The translations under genes were made by a program, and so were the position numbers. This document shows positions 1 to 8,572 of a stretch of DNA of 64,000 nucleotides, in pieces (the stretch's first letter is position 1; each line of letters begins with the position of its first letter). The notes below the pieces were generated by a model, which saw only the letters and a list, made by a program, of their open reading frames with translations, was not told the DNA's origin and made no database searches. Source of the DNA: Mariniflexile gromovii (GTDB lineage Bacteria > Bacteroidota > Bacteroidia > Flavobacteriales > Flavobacteriaceae); NCBI RefSeq assembly GCF_017814435.1, contig NZ_JAGJCB010000001.1, positions 1-64,000 of the forward strand, read 5' to 3'.

Positions 1-93
1 TGATTCTATTTCTTGAACAACCTGAAGCTTAAAAGAAATCGAATAATCTTTTTGAGTACGCTTTACATACCCACTGTTTTCTGGTGTTTTCAT
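1..93 (-). CDS. IS3-family transposase OrfA, N-terminal part (runs off the window)
   Basis: The minus strand from the ATG at 93 reads 31 codons to the window edge, starting MKTPENSGYVKRTQKDYS and continuing with FKLQVVQEIES. This resembles the start of the OrfA (HTH_Tnp_1-type) protein of IS3-family elements, which binds the insertion sequence ends. Only the N-terminus is inside the window, so completeness cannot be judged. The upstream DNA up to about 134 looks like an insertion sequence end. Identification is by recalled similarity to flavobacterial IS3 OrfA proteins. Confidence 0.7.
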   Translation of the reverse strand, partial: MKTPENSGYVKRTQKDYSISFKLQVVQEIES

Positions 94-134
94 TACACTA
101 AGGTTTGAGTGTATCGCTATTGCAGGACGGGACA
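94..134 (-). mobile_element. Probable terminal end of the IS3-family element
   Basis: Read on the minus strand, the stretch just upstream of the transposase start begins TGTCCCGTCCTGCAATAG. IS3-family ends typically start with TG and carry such a C-rich terminal repeat. The boundary at 134 is inferred from the TG and from where ordinary AT-rich DNA begins. The partner end and target duplication lie outside the window. Confidence 0.35.
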
Positions 135-150
135 ATTGAATCAATTAAAA

Positions 151-183
151 AAAAATCCTAATATGACATTAGGATTTTTTTTG
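151..183. terminator. Bidirectional rho-independent terminator
   Basis: A perfect 12-bp stem, AAAAATCCTAAT and ATTAGGATTTTT, with a 5-base loop is followed by a T-run on the plus strand and preceded by an A-run. It can stop transcription from either side. It sits downstream of the small minus-strand gene that ends at 209. Confidence 0.8.
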
Positions 184-208
184 TGAGTTATACGAAGGAC
201 TACTAAAA

Positions 209-565
209 TCAATTTACTAATGCAGTTTTGTTTCGATTTTTAGATTTTCCAACAAATAAACTAAGGGTTATACTGGCCGTTAAGCCTCCAATAGATGTTG
301 CGGCTACATCAGCTGCATCAAATTTATTCTGAGGCTGGGTACTGTCATAAACCTCTTTGGCAATACCAATTAGAGTTGAAGTTCCTAAGCTGTACCAAAA
401 TGCTTTCTTTTTGTTTTTAGTATTGGAATACACTAGTGTATAAGTTATGGCAGATACCGCTGCACCAGCAAGAACATGATATTCTCCATTATTTGAAATA
501 AATTGTGCATGACCAATACTTGAAATCATAAAAAGCATGATTAAAAAAGGGAATGTAATTTTCAT
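209..565 (-). CDS. Small exported YfiM-like protein
   Basis: 118 aa. Residues 1-20 form a typical signal peptide ending in GHAQ. The rest has two hydrophobic glycine/alanine-rich stretches (about 29-45 and 86-104) and a central IAKEVYDS motif. The arrangement resembles YfiM/DUF2279-type small envelope proteins, which keep a histidine near the N-terminus (here in EYHVLAG) followed by GxxKExYD. It probably sits in the inner membrane or periplasm. No enzymatic function can be assigned. It is transcribed alone and ends at the terminator at 151-183. Confidence 0.65.
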   Translation of the reverse strand: MKITFPFLIMLFMISSIGHAQFISNNGEYHVLAGAAVSAITYTLVYSNTKNKKKAFWYSLGTSTLIGIAKEVYDSTQPQNKFDAADVAATSIGGLTASITLSLFVGKSKNRNKTALVN

Positions 566-705
566 TGGGATTAATTTTATGGTTGGTTGTAATAAAACTA
601 TCCATTAAAATTATAAAATTGTCATATATCCGTTTTTTTCAAATATTTTCACGATAAAGTGAATCATTTTTTATTCGTTTGATGCTTAATTATTAGAAAC
701 ATTTA

Positions 706-1278
706 TTAAAACCCATCAAAAACAGTAGTTTTAATGTCGTCCCATTCCTCTTTCAAAATCCCATAACAGCAAGTATTCCGTTTAAAACCATCAAGCATTA
801 ACGTGTCTTTTCGTAAAATACCTTCAAGTGTAGCACCTAATTTTTCAACCGCTTTTCTCGATTTTATATTGCGCTCATCAACCCGAAACTCTACCTTATC
901 AAACTCTAAAGTTTCAAATGCATATTGTAGCATTAAAAATTTCATGTGTTTGTTCAATCCGTTTCCTTGAAATTGACTTCCAATCCAAGTCCAACCAATG
1001 TGCAGCACTTTATGATGCCAGTTTATAAGTCCAAAACGGGTGCAACCGGCATAAGTATTCGTCTGTTTATCAAAAATTATAAATGGTATAGCGGTTTTAT
1101 GGTGATAATCATCAATGGCGGTTTGTACATATGCTTTTAAATCCTCGGGAGTATCAATTTTGCTAGGCGAATAGAAAACCAAATTGGGTTGTTTAGCTAT
1201 ATCTAGTAGATGTTCGTAATTATTCAAATCTAAAAGTGATAACTTAACTCGTGGGTTTTCTAAGGTTACTACATTCAT
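706..1278 (-). CDS. GNAT-family N-acetyltransferase (RimJ/RimL type)
   Basis: 190 aa. The architecture is that of RimL-like GNAT acetyltransferases, which transfer acetyl from acetyl-CoA to an amino group. Evidence includes the central beta-strand IGWTWIGSQFQGNGLNKHMK, a version of the acetyl-CoA loop Q/R-x-x-G-x-G/A, and the later DERNIKSRKAVEKLGATLEG motif typical of RimJ/L proteins. Substrate is unknown; ribosomal protein, small molecule and aminoglycoside-like substrates are all possible in this family. It is a single cytoplasmic gene facing away from the men cluster. Confidence 0.85.
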   Translation of the reverse strand: MNVVTLENPRVKLSLLDLNNYEHLLDIAKQPNLVFYSPSKIDTPEDLKAYVQTAIDDYHHKTAIPFIIFDKQTNTYAGCTRFGLINWHHKVLHIGWTWIGSQFQGNGLNKHMKFLMLQYAFETLEFDKVEFRVDERNIKSRKAVEKLGATLEGILRKDTLMLDGFKRNTCCYGILKEEWDDIKTTVFDGF

Positions 1279-1388
1279 AAGTTTGTTATTTTGTTCAACT
1301 AGAAAGCTTTATAATTGAAACTGATTTTTTATAGTCTTTCCATGCGTATTTTGTACTTTTACATGCAAGATTAAAAATACAATATTTT

Positions 1389-1817
1389 ATGATTTTAACT
1401 AAAGAAACTGTCATTGCCAAAGCAAATGAGGCAAGCAAAAATACGTTAATGGAAACATTGGGTATTGAAATTATAGATTATGGTGATGATTTCTTAGTAG
1501 CGCGTATGCCCGTAAACTCTAGAGTACATCAACCTGATGGTGTATTGCATGGCGGTGCAACAGCGGCATTAGCTGAAAGTGTTGGTAGTTTTGCATCGCA
1601 TATTTTTATAGATACCGAAAAGTTTTTTGTACGTGGTATTGAAATTACAGCAAACCATTTAAAGAGTATAAAGGAGGGGTTTGTGTATGCCAAAGCAACA
1701 TTTATTCATAAAGGCAAAACAACGCAATTACTCGATATTAGAGTAACCGATGAAGCTAATAACCTGATATCGGTTTGTAAATTATCGACCATTTCGTTAC
1801 CAAAAAGAGATAATTAA
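1389..1817 (+). CDS. Hotdog-fold thioesterase (PaaI/YdiI type), probable DHNA-CoA thioesterase
   Basis: 142 aa, a complete single hotdog domain. The motif VHQPDGVLHGGATAALAES is the PaaI/YdiI signature, with HGG and the downstream acidic residue E forming the thioester-cleaving site. Its stop codon overlaps the start of the isochorismate synthase gene by one base, and menD follows. That context makes 1,4-dihydroxy-2-naphthoyl-CoA hydrolysis in menaquinone synthesis the likely role. This is inferred from position; the family also contains phenylacetyl-CoA and general acyl-CoA thioesterases. Confidence 0.85.
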   Translation: MILTKETVIAKANEASKNTLMETLGIEIIDYGDDFLVARMPVNSRVHQPDGVLHGGATAALAESVGSFASHIFIDTEKFFVRGIEITANHLKSIKEGFVYAKATFIHKGKTTQLLDIRVTDEANNLISVCKLSTISLPKRDN

Positions 1818-2932
1818 TGACTTTGGAAGATTTTTTTGCCCGTATTGAAACCCAATACAACAACCAATTACCTTTTGTTGCATACAGAAAACCGAGAGAA
1901 AACAAATTAATTGCTTTATTTCAAACTACCAATGAGATACATAAGGTAAACGATTTTACTGAAAAAGGCTTTGTTTTTGCACCATTTGATGATGCTGAAA
2001 CTTCAATTTTAATCCCTTTTGATGATTCTGAGCTTATTTCTACAAATTCTGAAATATTATGTTCAAATGAAATGTTTAAAGCAACTAATTTTATCGATGA
2101 AAAAGAAAAATTTCAACATGTAAATTTAGTCGCCAAAGCTATTAAATCCATAAAGGATAAAGCATTTGAAAAAGTGGTACTATCAAGAAAAGAAGAGGTT
2201 TTAATTGAGGAAATCAATCCTGTTTTCATATTCAAAAGGCTTTTAAGTTCCTATACATCATCGTTTGATTATTGTTGGTACCATCCCAAAATAGGCTTAT
2301 GGTTAGGAGCTACACCCGAAACGCTTGTAAAAATTGAAGGCAGCCAGTTTTCTATTATGGCATTGGCGGGTACTCAGGTTTATAAGGAGAATTTGGATGT
2401 TGTTTGGCAAGATAAAGAAATAAAAGAACAGAAATTTGTAACCGATTTTATTGTTGAAAGTTTAAAACCTTCAGTTGAAAGTTTGAGTATTTCGGACACC
2501 GAAACCGTAAAGGCAGGTAATCTGGTGCATTTAAAAACCATGATTTCTGCACGATTAAAACCCAATTCTACATTAAAAGATGTTATTAACGCCATTCACC
2601 CAACACCAGCTGTTTGTGGGGTTCCAAAAGTAATTGCAAAACAATTCATTTTAAATAATGAACATTATAACCGTGAATTTTATACAGGTTTTTTAGGTGA
2701 GCTAAATTTTGAAACTACCACTGCGCCACGCTCTGGAAAGCGGAATATTGAAAATAGAGCTTACGCCATTACTAAAAAAAGGACACAATTGTATGTTAAT
2801 TTACGATGCATGCAAGTAAAAAACAATAAAGCCATCCTATATATAGGTGGAGGCATTACAGCAAATTCGAACCCCGAAAGTGAATGGGAAGAAACCGTAT
2901 CAAAATCTTTAGTTATTAAAAATATTTTGTAA
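1817..2932 (+). CDS. menF: Isochorismate synthase
   Basis: 371 aa chorismate-binding enzyme that converts chorismate to isochorismate, the first step of menaquinone synthesis. It has the conserved KVVLSRKE segment (general-base lysine), the GATPETLVK motif, the HPTPAVCGVPK signature and the C-terminal YIGGGITANSNPESEWEET motif that holds the metal and substrate. Length matches the shorter Bacteroidota MenF/EntC proteins. It is translationally coupled to the upstream thioesterase and 50 bp from menD. EntC of siderophore synthesis is the alternative, but no siderophore genes are near. Confidence 0.92.
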   Translation: MTLEDFFARIETQYNNQLPFVAYRKPRENKLIALFQTTNEIHKVNDFTEKGFVFAPFDDAETSILIPFDDSELISTNSEILCSNEMFKATNFIDEKEKFQHVNLVAKAIKSIKDKAFEKVVLSRKEEVLIEEINPVFIFKRLLSSYTSSFDYCWYHPKIGLWLGATPETLVKIEGSQFSIMALAGTQVYKENLDVVWQDKEIKEQKFVTDFIVESLKPSVESLSISDTETVKAGNLVHLKTMISARLKPNSTLKDVINAIHPTPAVCGVPKVIAKQFILNNEHYNREFYTGFLGELNFETTTAPRSGKRNIENRAYAITKKRTQLYVNLRCMQVKNNKAILYIGGGITANSNPESEWEETVSKSLVIKNIL

Positions 2933-2982
2933 TTAGCTAATATTAAGCCCTATTTATTACATTTACATATTGATTCAAGTAT

Positions 2983-4743
2983 ATGATTTATCCAAAAATT
3001 CCTCTAGCCCAAACCGTTGTAGAGCTTTTTAAAGCTAAAGGTATCAAGCACATTGTTATTTCTCCAGGTAGCAGAAATGCGCCATTGACCATAGGGTTTA
3101 CCAATAACCCGTTTTTTACATGCTACAGTATTGTAGATGAACGTAGTGCTGGCTTTTTTGCTTTAGGAATAGCACAGCAACTAAAAAAACCAACTGCTGT
3201 TATTTGTACATCGGGTAGCGCCGTAGTAAACTATTATCCAGCTATTACCGAAGCTTATTATAGTAATATTCCATTGGTGGTAGTTTCGGCAGATCGCCCT
3301 AAACATTTAATTGGAGTTGGAGATGGACAAACCATTAACCAAAAAAATATTTTTGAAAACCATATTCTATATTCAGTTAATTTAAAATTGGATGTTAAGG
3401 ACGAAAATAATATTCCTGAAAACGAAGAATTGCCTATGTTGAAAAACCTTGAAGGTAAATTAGAACGTTTTTTAGGATTGCAAAAAGATATTCAAACACA
3501 TAATGAAGAAGAAATTAATGAAGCATTGAATTTTGCTTTGTTAAAAAATGGCCCTGTGCATATTAATATTCCTTTTGATGAACCACTTTATGAAACGGTT
3601 GAAAAACTAAGGGTAAATCCTAAAGCAACCAAACCAGTAATAAAACCAAAAGTAATTGAAGAATATGTGCTTAACGAGTGTTTAGAAGATTGGAATTCTA
3701 CATCCAAAAAAATGATACTTGTAGGTGTTAATCAACCTAACATAGTTGAACAAAAATGGTTAGATGAATTGGCGCAAGATGACAGTGTAATTGTGTTTAC
3801 AGAAACAACGTCTAACTTGTATCAAGACAGCTTTTTTCCATCTATTGATCAAATTATTTCTCCGTTAACCGAAGAAGAAAAAAAGGCGCTACAACCAGAT
3901 ATCTTATTAACTTTTGGCGGGTTGATAGTGTCTAAAAAAATAAAAACGTTTTTACGAAAATTTCAACCTAAATATCATTGGCATATTGATGAGAAAATGG
4001 CTAATGATACGTTTTTCTGTTTAAGCAATCATATTGATGTGTCGCCAAACCAGTTTTTCTCCACCTTTTTGCCAAAAATAACGCATTATGTTAAGAGCAA
4101 CTATAACGCTTATTGGACAGAGGTTAAGAACAACCGTTTAAAAAAGCACGATGCCTATATAAAAAGTATTCCTTTTACCGACTTAAAAGTGTTCGATATG
4201 TTGTTTAAAAACATACCACATGGCACTATTTTACAAATAGGAAATAGTTCGGCAATACGTTATTCACAATTATTTAATATCAATAAATACAACACGGTAT
4301 TTTGTAATAGAGGCACTAGTGGTATTGACGGGAGCACTTCTACCGCGATAGGTTGTGCTGTGGTGAATGATAAACCCACTACGTTAATAACGGGCGATTT
4401 AAGTTTTTTATACGATAGCAATGGGCTATGGAACAATTATATCCCTAAAAATTTTAGGATTATTGTGATTAATAACCAAGGTGGAGGTATTTTTAGAATC
4501 CTCCCAGGGCATAAAGACACCAAGAATTTTGAAACTTATTTTGAAACCACACACCACTTAAATGCCAGACATTTATGTAGAATGTATGGTTTTGCTTATA
4601 AAAGCGTTTCAAAAGAAAAACCATTGGAATATTATTTAAAAGAATTTTTTGTGGAAGAAGAACGCCCTAAATTATTGGAGATTTTTACACCTAAAGATTT
4701 GAATGATGAAGTATTGCTTCAGTATTTTGAATATTTAAAATAA
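2983..4743 (+). CDS. menD: 2-succinyl-5-enolpyruvyl-6-hydroxy-3-cyclohexene-1-carboxylate synthase (MenD)
   Basis: 586 aa thiamine-diphosphate enzyme, normal MenD length. It joins isochorismate and 2-oxoglutarate in menaquinone synthesis. The N-terminal part carries SPGSRNAPLT and DERSAGFFALG, whose glutamate activates the cofactor. The middle holds the transhydrogenase-like domain. The C-terminal part holds TGDLSFLYDSNGLW and INNQGGGIFRILPG, the diphosphate and Mg-binding region. It is third in the men operon after the thioesterase and isochorismate synthase. Confidence 0.97.
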   Translation: MIYPKIPLAQTVVELFKAKGIKHIVISPGSRNAPLTIGFTNNPFFTCYSIVDERSAGFFALGIAQQLKKPTAVICTSGSAVVNYYPAITEAYYSNIPLVVVSADRPKHLIGVGDGQTINQKNIFENHILYSVNLKLDVKDENNIPENEELPMLKNLEGKLERFLGLQKDIQTHNEEEINEALNFALLKNGPVHINIPFDEPLYETVEKLRVNPKATKPVIKPKVIEEYVLNECLEDWNSTSKKMILVGVNQPNIVEQKWLDELAQDDSVIVFTETTSNLYQDSFFPSIDQIISPLTEEEKKALQPDILLTFGGLIVSKKIKTFLRKFQPKYHWHIDEKMANDTFFCLSNHIDVSPNQFFSTFLPKITHYVKSNYNAYWTEVKNNRLKKHDAYIKSIPFTDLKVFDMLFKNIPHGTILQIGNSSAIRYSQLFNINKYNTVFCNRGTSGIDGSTSTAIGCAVVNDKPTTLITGDLSFLYDSNGLWNNYIPKNFRIIVINNQGGGIFRILPGHKDTKNFETYFETTHHLNARHLCRMYGFAYKSVSKEKPLEYYLKEFFVEEERPKLLEIFTPKDLNDEVLLQYFEYLK

Positions 4744-4843
4744 ATAATTTTGTGACTTTCTTACTTTAATTGTGTCTAAAAAATAGGTATCTTTAAAACA
4801 GTTATCAATTTAAATATTTATAAACACATTAAAACAATTTATT

Positions 4844-5185
4844 ATGAGTAAACGTGATGAACTTATTGCAAAGTATGCTGCCGATTTAAAAGAAAAATGT
4901 GGTGTTACAGCAGACATGGATTTATTAACTAAAGTAACAATTGGTTGTGGTCCATCAATTTACAATGCAGACGCTGCAACGGTTTCAGGCTCGGATGAAA
5001 GTGAGCTTGCAACGGTAAAAAACAATTTCTTAATTAAGAAATTAGGATTGAAGGACAGTGCAGATTTAGATAAAGGAATTAATGCAGTTATTGAGCAATA
5101 TGGTAAGTCTAACCGTAATAAATACAGAGCTGTTGTTTATTATTTATTAACGAAACATTTCAAAAAAGAGTCTGTTTATAAATAA
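4844..5185 (+). CDS. DUF2853 family protein
   Basis: 113 aa, charged and probably all-helical, starting MSKRDELIAKYAADLKEK and ending HFKKESVYK. The GCGPSIYNADA segment is characteristic of DUF2853. These small cytoplasmic proteins are common in Bacteroidota and Proteobacteria and have no known function. It is a single-gene unit: about 100 bp separate it from menD and a strong terminator follows 20 bp after the stop. Confidence 0.85.
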   Translation: MSKRDELIAKYAADLKEKCGVTADMDLLTKVTIGCGPSIYNADAATVSGSDESELATVKNNFLIKKLGLKDSADLDKGINAVIEQYGKSNRNKYRAVVYYLLTKHFKKESVYK

Positions 5186-5205
5186 AAAACAGATTTAATG
5201 ATAAT

Positions 5206-5240
5206 AAAGCGTTGCAATTTACATTGTAGCGCTTTTTTTT
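5206..5240 (+). terminator. Rho-independent terminator after the DUF2853 gene
   Basis: The arms AAAGCGTTGCAA and TTGTAGCGCTTT pair over 12 positions, using two G-U pairs, around the loop TTTACA. A run of Ts follows directly. Confidence 0.85.
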
Positions 5241-5299
5241 TGAGTTTACCTTTTTAAATAATTCAATTTTAACTAGCTGGGAGCTTTGATAGCAAATAT

Positions 5300-5388
5300 G
5301 CCCGCGTTAGGGAGTGTACTGGAAAGCCTACAGCGACGCAGGAGCGAGGACTTGTAAGGGAACGCCCGACCCGATAGGGGAACGCCCA
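5300..5388. other. GC-rich intergenic element of unknown role
   Basis: This roughly 90-base island is conspicuously GC-rich against its AT-rich surroundings. It contains the block GGGAACGCCC twice (5358-5367 and 5378-5387), 20 bp apart, plus an ACAGCGACGCAGGAGCGAGG stretch. It does not encode a protein that I recognise. It may be a dispersed intergenic repeat or a structured RNA lying upstream of the promoter at 5421. Confidence 0.5.
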
Positions 5389-5420
5389 ATACATTTGTTT
5401 AAAAATATGATGAATATTGT

Positions 5421-5428
5421 TACCTTTG
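5421..5428 (+). promoter_or_regulatory. Promoter -7 box of the S1-domain gene
   Basis: TACCTTTG fits the Bacteroidota -7 consensus TAnnTTTG and ends only 4 bp before the ATG at 5433, so the message would have almost no leader. A possible -33 TTTG lies at 5394-5397, slightly further than usual. Confidence 0.5.
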
Positions 5429-5432
5429 CGGC

Positions 5433-6263
5433 ATGATAAGAATTGGGCAAGTTAATACATTGGAAATACTACGTGAAACCGACCACGGCGCGTATTTGGT
5501 AGATACAGAAGATAATGAGGTTTTATTACCAAACAGGTATGTGCCTGAATCGTTTAAAATTTGGGATAAGTTAGATGTTTTTGTTTATTTAGATAATGAA
5601 GAACGCCCTGTAGCAACTACAGATATGCCGTATATAAAGGTGGGTGAGTTTGCCTTATTGCGTTGTAATGCCGTAACCGAATATGGTGCTTTTTTAGATT
5701 GGGGTTTGGTGAAGGAATTGTTCTGCCCATTTAAAGAACAAGCTTTTAAAATGAAGCCCAAAGGTTGGTATTTGGTATATTGCTATTTAGATGAAAAAAC
5801 CGGACGATTGGCAGCTTCGAGCAAAACCAATAGTTTTTTGGATAATAAAGTGCTAACCGTTAACCAGTTTGATGAAGTAGATTTAATTGTGTCGCATCCA
5901 TCGGATATTGGTATGAACGTGATTGTTAATAAAGTGCATACTGGATTGATTTACAATGACCAAATTTTTACTGAACTAAGTGTTGGTGATAAGTTAAAAG
6001 GTTTTGTAAAAAAGATAAGACCAGGAAATAAATTGGATATCTCATTAGGACAAATTGGTTATAGAAATATTGAACCTAATGCCGAACGTATTATGCACGA
6101 ACTTCATGATAATGGTGGGTTTTTAAACTTAACCGATAAATCGGATCCTGAAGCGATAAAAGAAATGCTCCAAATGAGCAAAAAGAACTTTAAAAAGGCT
6201 GTGGGTACTTTGTATAAGCAGAAACAAATTGAGATTAAACCAGACGGTATTTACTTAGTTTAA
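5433..6263 (+). CDS. CvfB-like S1-domain RNA-binding protein
   Basis: 276 aa. Residues about 1-65 and 66-130 form S1-like OB folds (ITEYGAFLDWGL-type motif seen as VTEYGAFLDWGLVKELFCP), a third S1 repeat spans roughly 145-210, and the C-terminus ends in a winged-helix-like segment (KKNFKKAVGTLYKQKQIEI). This is the CvfB/YitL architecture, a cytoplasmic RNA-binding protein linked to virulence-gene regulation in Staphylococcus. Its targets here are unknown. It appears to be transcribed alone. Confidence 0.88.
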   Translation: MIRIGQVNTLEILRETDHGAYLVDTEDNEVLLPNRYVPESFKIWDKLDVFVYLDNEERPVATTDMPYIKVGEFALLRCNAVTEYGAFLDWGLVKELFCPFKEQAFKMKPKGWYLVYCYLDEKTGRLAASSKTNSFLDNKVLTVNQFDEVDLIVSHPSDIGMNVIVNKVHTGLIYNDQIFTELSVGDKLKGFVKKIRPGNKLDISLGQIGYRNIEPNAERIMHELHDNGGFLNLTDKSDPEAIKEMLQMSKKNFKKAVGTLYKQKQIEIKPDGIYLV

Positions 6264-6264
6264 G

Positions 6265-6684
6265 CTAGCTTAACTGCAATTTTACTAACTTATTGTTTAC
6301 TGCTTCAAATGCTGCATGTAAGCTATCATAGTTTATTTTACCTTTTTTGTAAAAGGTGTTTTCTATTTCAGCATTCATTTTACTTGCAAGATTGTGGCCT
6401 ACAACGGCATAAGCACATAAATTTTTCAATTTTTTTCTAAATAAATCTAAATCCATTAGATTTACGGAATAGGAGTTTACTCTGTTTGCTATCACTCCAA
6501 AAGGTTTGGAGTTACCATAATAGTAATCTAACTCCTCAAATATTTGATCGGAATTATAAATGTCTATGTGTACGCCTTCATTAAATTCTATCACAGCAAA
6601 ATTGTGGAAAAAATAAATATCTCCTAATTTCAATTTTTTTGAGTTTAAAATATGATTAGAAAAAACTGAAGCACTAATTTTCAT
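6265..6684 (-). CDS. Conserved small cytoplasmic protein, function unknown
   Basis: 139 aa with no signal peptide or membrane segment. The pattern of alternating strands and helices, with segments FHNFAVIEFNEGVHID and KPFGVIANRVNSYSVNL, resembles the SpoIIAA/STAS-like fold seen in small flavobacterial proteins. I see no catalytic motif. It converges with the S1-domain gene, one base separating the two stop codons. Confidence 0.6.
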   Translation of the reverse strand: MKISASVFSNHILNSKKLKLGDIYFFHNFAVIEFNEGVHIDIYNSDQIFEELDYYYGNSKPFGVIANRVNSYSVNLMDLDLFRKKLKNLCAYAVVGHNLASKMNAEIENTFYKKGKINYDSLHAAFEAVNNKLVKLQLS

Positions 6685-6955
6685 GGACTATTAATTATTT
6701 GACTTATATTATTTAAGACACCATAATTTATTTAAAGTCACATAGTTAAAAATTTATTTATAATTTAAAATGAGATGTTACGTAAAAAAAACTATGTACG
6801 CATAGTATTTATAGGGGCTACAGCTGTTTTAAAAAATTTTAAATTAAGCCATATATTTTATTTTTTTAATCGTAAGTCAAAATATCAAATCTATTATGAC
6901 GTATATTCTACTATATTTTATAAAAAGAGCGTGGTATTTAGCATTTCAAATTTAG

Positions 6956-6963
6956 TATTTTTG
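6956..6963 (+). promoter_or_regulatory. Promoter -7 box of mnmE
   Basis: TATTTTTG matches TAnnTTTG and lies 4 bp before the mnmE ATG at 6968. It suggests a nearly leaderless message, as for the S1-domain gene upstream. No clear -33 TTTG is seen. Confidence 0.4.
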
Positions 6964-6967
6964 CTGC

Positions 6968-8365
6968 ATGATACATCACGACACCATAGTAGCATTAGCG
7001 ACACCATCGGGTGCGGGTGCCATTGCCGTTATTCGCTTGTCAGGAAAAGATGCGGTTGCAATAGCCGACGCATGTTTTAAATCCGTTAAAAACCTAAAGA
7101 AGCTTAGCCTACAAAAGACACATACCATTCATTTAGGGCATATTATAGATGGAAATAAAACTATAGACGAGGTATTGGTTTCGGTATTTAAAAACCCGAA
7201 TTCCTATACAGGTGAAGATGTGGTTGAAGTATCGTGCCATGGTTCCAATTATATTCAACAGGAAATTATACAATTATTTCTTAGAAAAGGTTGCCGAATG
7301 GCTACAGCGGGCGAATTTACCTTGCGTGCCTTTTTAAATGGGAAGTTGGATTTAAGTCAAGCCGAAGCAGTTGCCGATTTAATTTCATCGGATAATGAAG
7401 CATCACATCAAATAGCCATGCAACAAATGCGTGGAGGGTTTTCATCTGAAATAGCAAAACTACGTGAAGAATTACTCAATTTTGCGTCGTTAATAGAATT
7501 AGAATTAGACTTTGCTGAAGAAGATGTTGAGTTTGCCGATAGAACCCAGTTTAAAGAGTTGGTAGAGCGCATCAGTTTTGTTTTAAAACGTTTGATAGAT
7601 TCATTTGCAGTTGGTAATGTTATTAAAAATGGTATTCCAGTAGCTATTGTGGGCGAACCCAATGTTGGGAAATCAACACTTTTAAATGCGCTTTTAAATG
7701 AAGAGCGCGCCATTGTATCGCACATTGCAGGAACTACCAGAGATACTATTGAAGATGAAATCTCCATAGGTGGTATAGGCTTCCGTTTTATTGATACCGC
7801 AGGTATCCGTGAAACTAAAGATGTAGTTGAAAGTATTGGTATTAAAAAAACCTTTGAAAAAATAGATCAAGCACAAGTAGTTGTTTTTCTTGCAGATAGT
7901 TTAAATTTTAAAGTAGATGTGTTCATCAATTCTTTTAAAATTGAAATTGAAAAAATTAAAAATAAATATCCTTTAAAACCCTTATTGATTGTTGCTAACA
8001 AGGTTGATAAGTTGAATGAAAATCAGATAAAATCAATAAAAAGTGAGATTCCTCAAATTCATTTTCTATCAGCAAAAAAAGGTATTGGAGTCGATGAATT
8101 AAAAGACAAACTCTTAAGTTTTGTAAATACGGGTGCATTAAGAAATAATGACACTATAGTAACAAATTCAAGACATTACGATTCTTTATTGAAAGCCTTG
8201 GATGAAATTGAAAAAGTGAAACACGGCTTGCAATCTGGCTTGTCTGGCGATTTGTTGGCGATTGATATTCGTCAAGCTTTGTATCACTTCGGTGAGATAA
8301 CAGGTGAAATAACCAATGATGATTTGTTGGGGAATATCTTTGCTAATTTTTGTATCGGAAAGTAA
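6968..8365 (+). CDS. mnmE: tRNA uridine-5-carboxymethylaminomethyl modification GTPase MnmE
   Basis: 465 aa, full length. With MnmG this GTPase installs the cmnm5U modification at the wobble position of several tRNAs. The N-terminal tetrahydrofolate-binding domain starts DTIVALATPSGAGAIAVIRLSG. The embedded G domain has Walker A GEPNVGKST (about 228-236), DTAG and NKVD. The C-terminus ends in FCIGK, with the catalytic cysteine, so the gene is intact despite the element inserted right after it. The last codons double as the attachment site of that element. Confidence 0.97.
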   Translation: MIHHDTIVALATPSGAGAIAVIRLSGKDAVAIADACFKSVKNLKKLSLQKTHTIHLGHIIDGNKTIDEVLVSVFKNPNSYTGEDVVEVSCHGSNYIQQEIIQLFLRKGCRMATAGEFTLRAFLNGKLDLSQAEAVADLISSDNEASHQIAMQQMRGGFSSEIAKLREELLNFASLIELELDFAEEDVEFADRTQFKELVERISFVLKRLIDSFAVGNVIKNGIPVAIVGEPNVGKSTLLNALLNEERAIVSHIAGTTRDTIEDEISIGGIGFRFIDTAGIRETKDVVESIGIKKTFEKIDQAQVVVFLADSLNFKVDVFINSFKIEIEKIKNKYPLKPLLIVANKVDKLNENQIKSIKSEIPQIHFLSAKKGIGVDELKDKLLSFVNTGALRNNDTIVTNSRHYDSLLKALDEIEKVKHGLQSGLSGDLLAIDIRQALYHFGEITGEITNDDLLGNIFANFCIGK

Positions 8366-8366
8366 T
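8349..8366 (+). repeat. att site 1 (left end) inside the mnmE 3' end
   Basis: TGTATCGGAAAGTAAT (8351-8366) spans the Cys-Ile-Gly-Lys-stop codons of mnmE. Close copies lie at 35465-35480 (2 mismatches in 16) and 36163-36178 (1 mismatch in 16). A tyrosine recombinase gene starts about 580 bp downstream. The 3' end of mnmE/trmE is a known integration target, as for SGI1 of Salmonella. Confidence 0.8.
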
Positions 8367-8463
8367 TTACCTTCCTTTGATTGTTAACTCCCTGTTTTTC
8401 TTCACTTTATATTCTTTTGTTTGTTGCTTATTTGCCATTTTTTCATTATATTTGTTGTATATC

Positions 8464-8570
8464 TGTTGCCCTATTAATGGATTTGTTGCCCAAATCCGCT
8501 GGCAAAGAGATTGGCGAAATGATGCACCATATTGCCCCACGTTGCACCATAACGCTATATAAAGCACCAT
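8464..8570 (+). repeat. 20-bp-periodic short repeats upstream of the excisionase-like gene
   Basis: TGTTGCC occurs at 8464 and 8484, and GCACCAT at 8524, 8544 and 8564. All starts are exactly 20 bp, or a multiple of 20, apart, about two helical turns. The array ends 2 bp before the ATG at 8573. Such phased repeats suit binding by the integrase arm domain or the excisionase, or autoregulation of the gene. Confidence 0.6.
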
Positions 8571-8572
8571 TT

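Noticed and set aside
6775-7080. Plus-strand frame of 101 codons overlapping the start of mnmE
   Set aside because: Composition is low-complexity and it overlaps the conserved mnmE N-terminus in another frame.
8381-8572. N-terminal extension of the excisionase-like protein from the ATG at 8381
   Set aside because: The extension is hydrophobic, runs through the att-proximal phased repeats and is not like the HTH family. The ATG at 8573 begins directly before the zinc ribbon.
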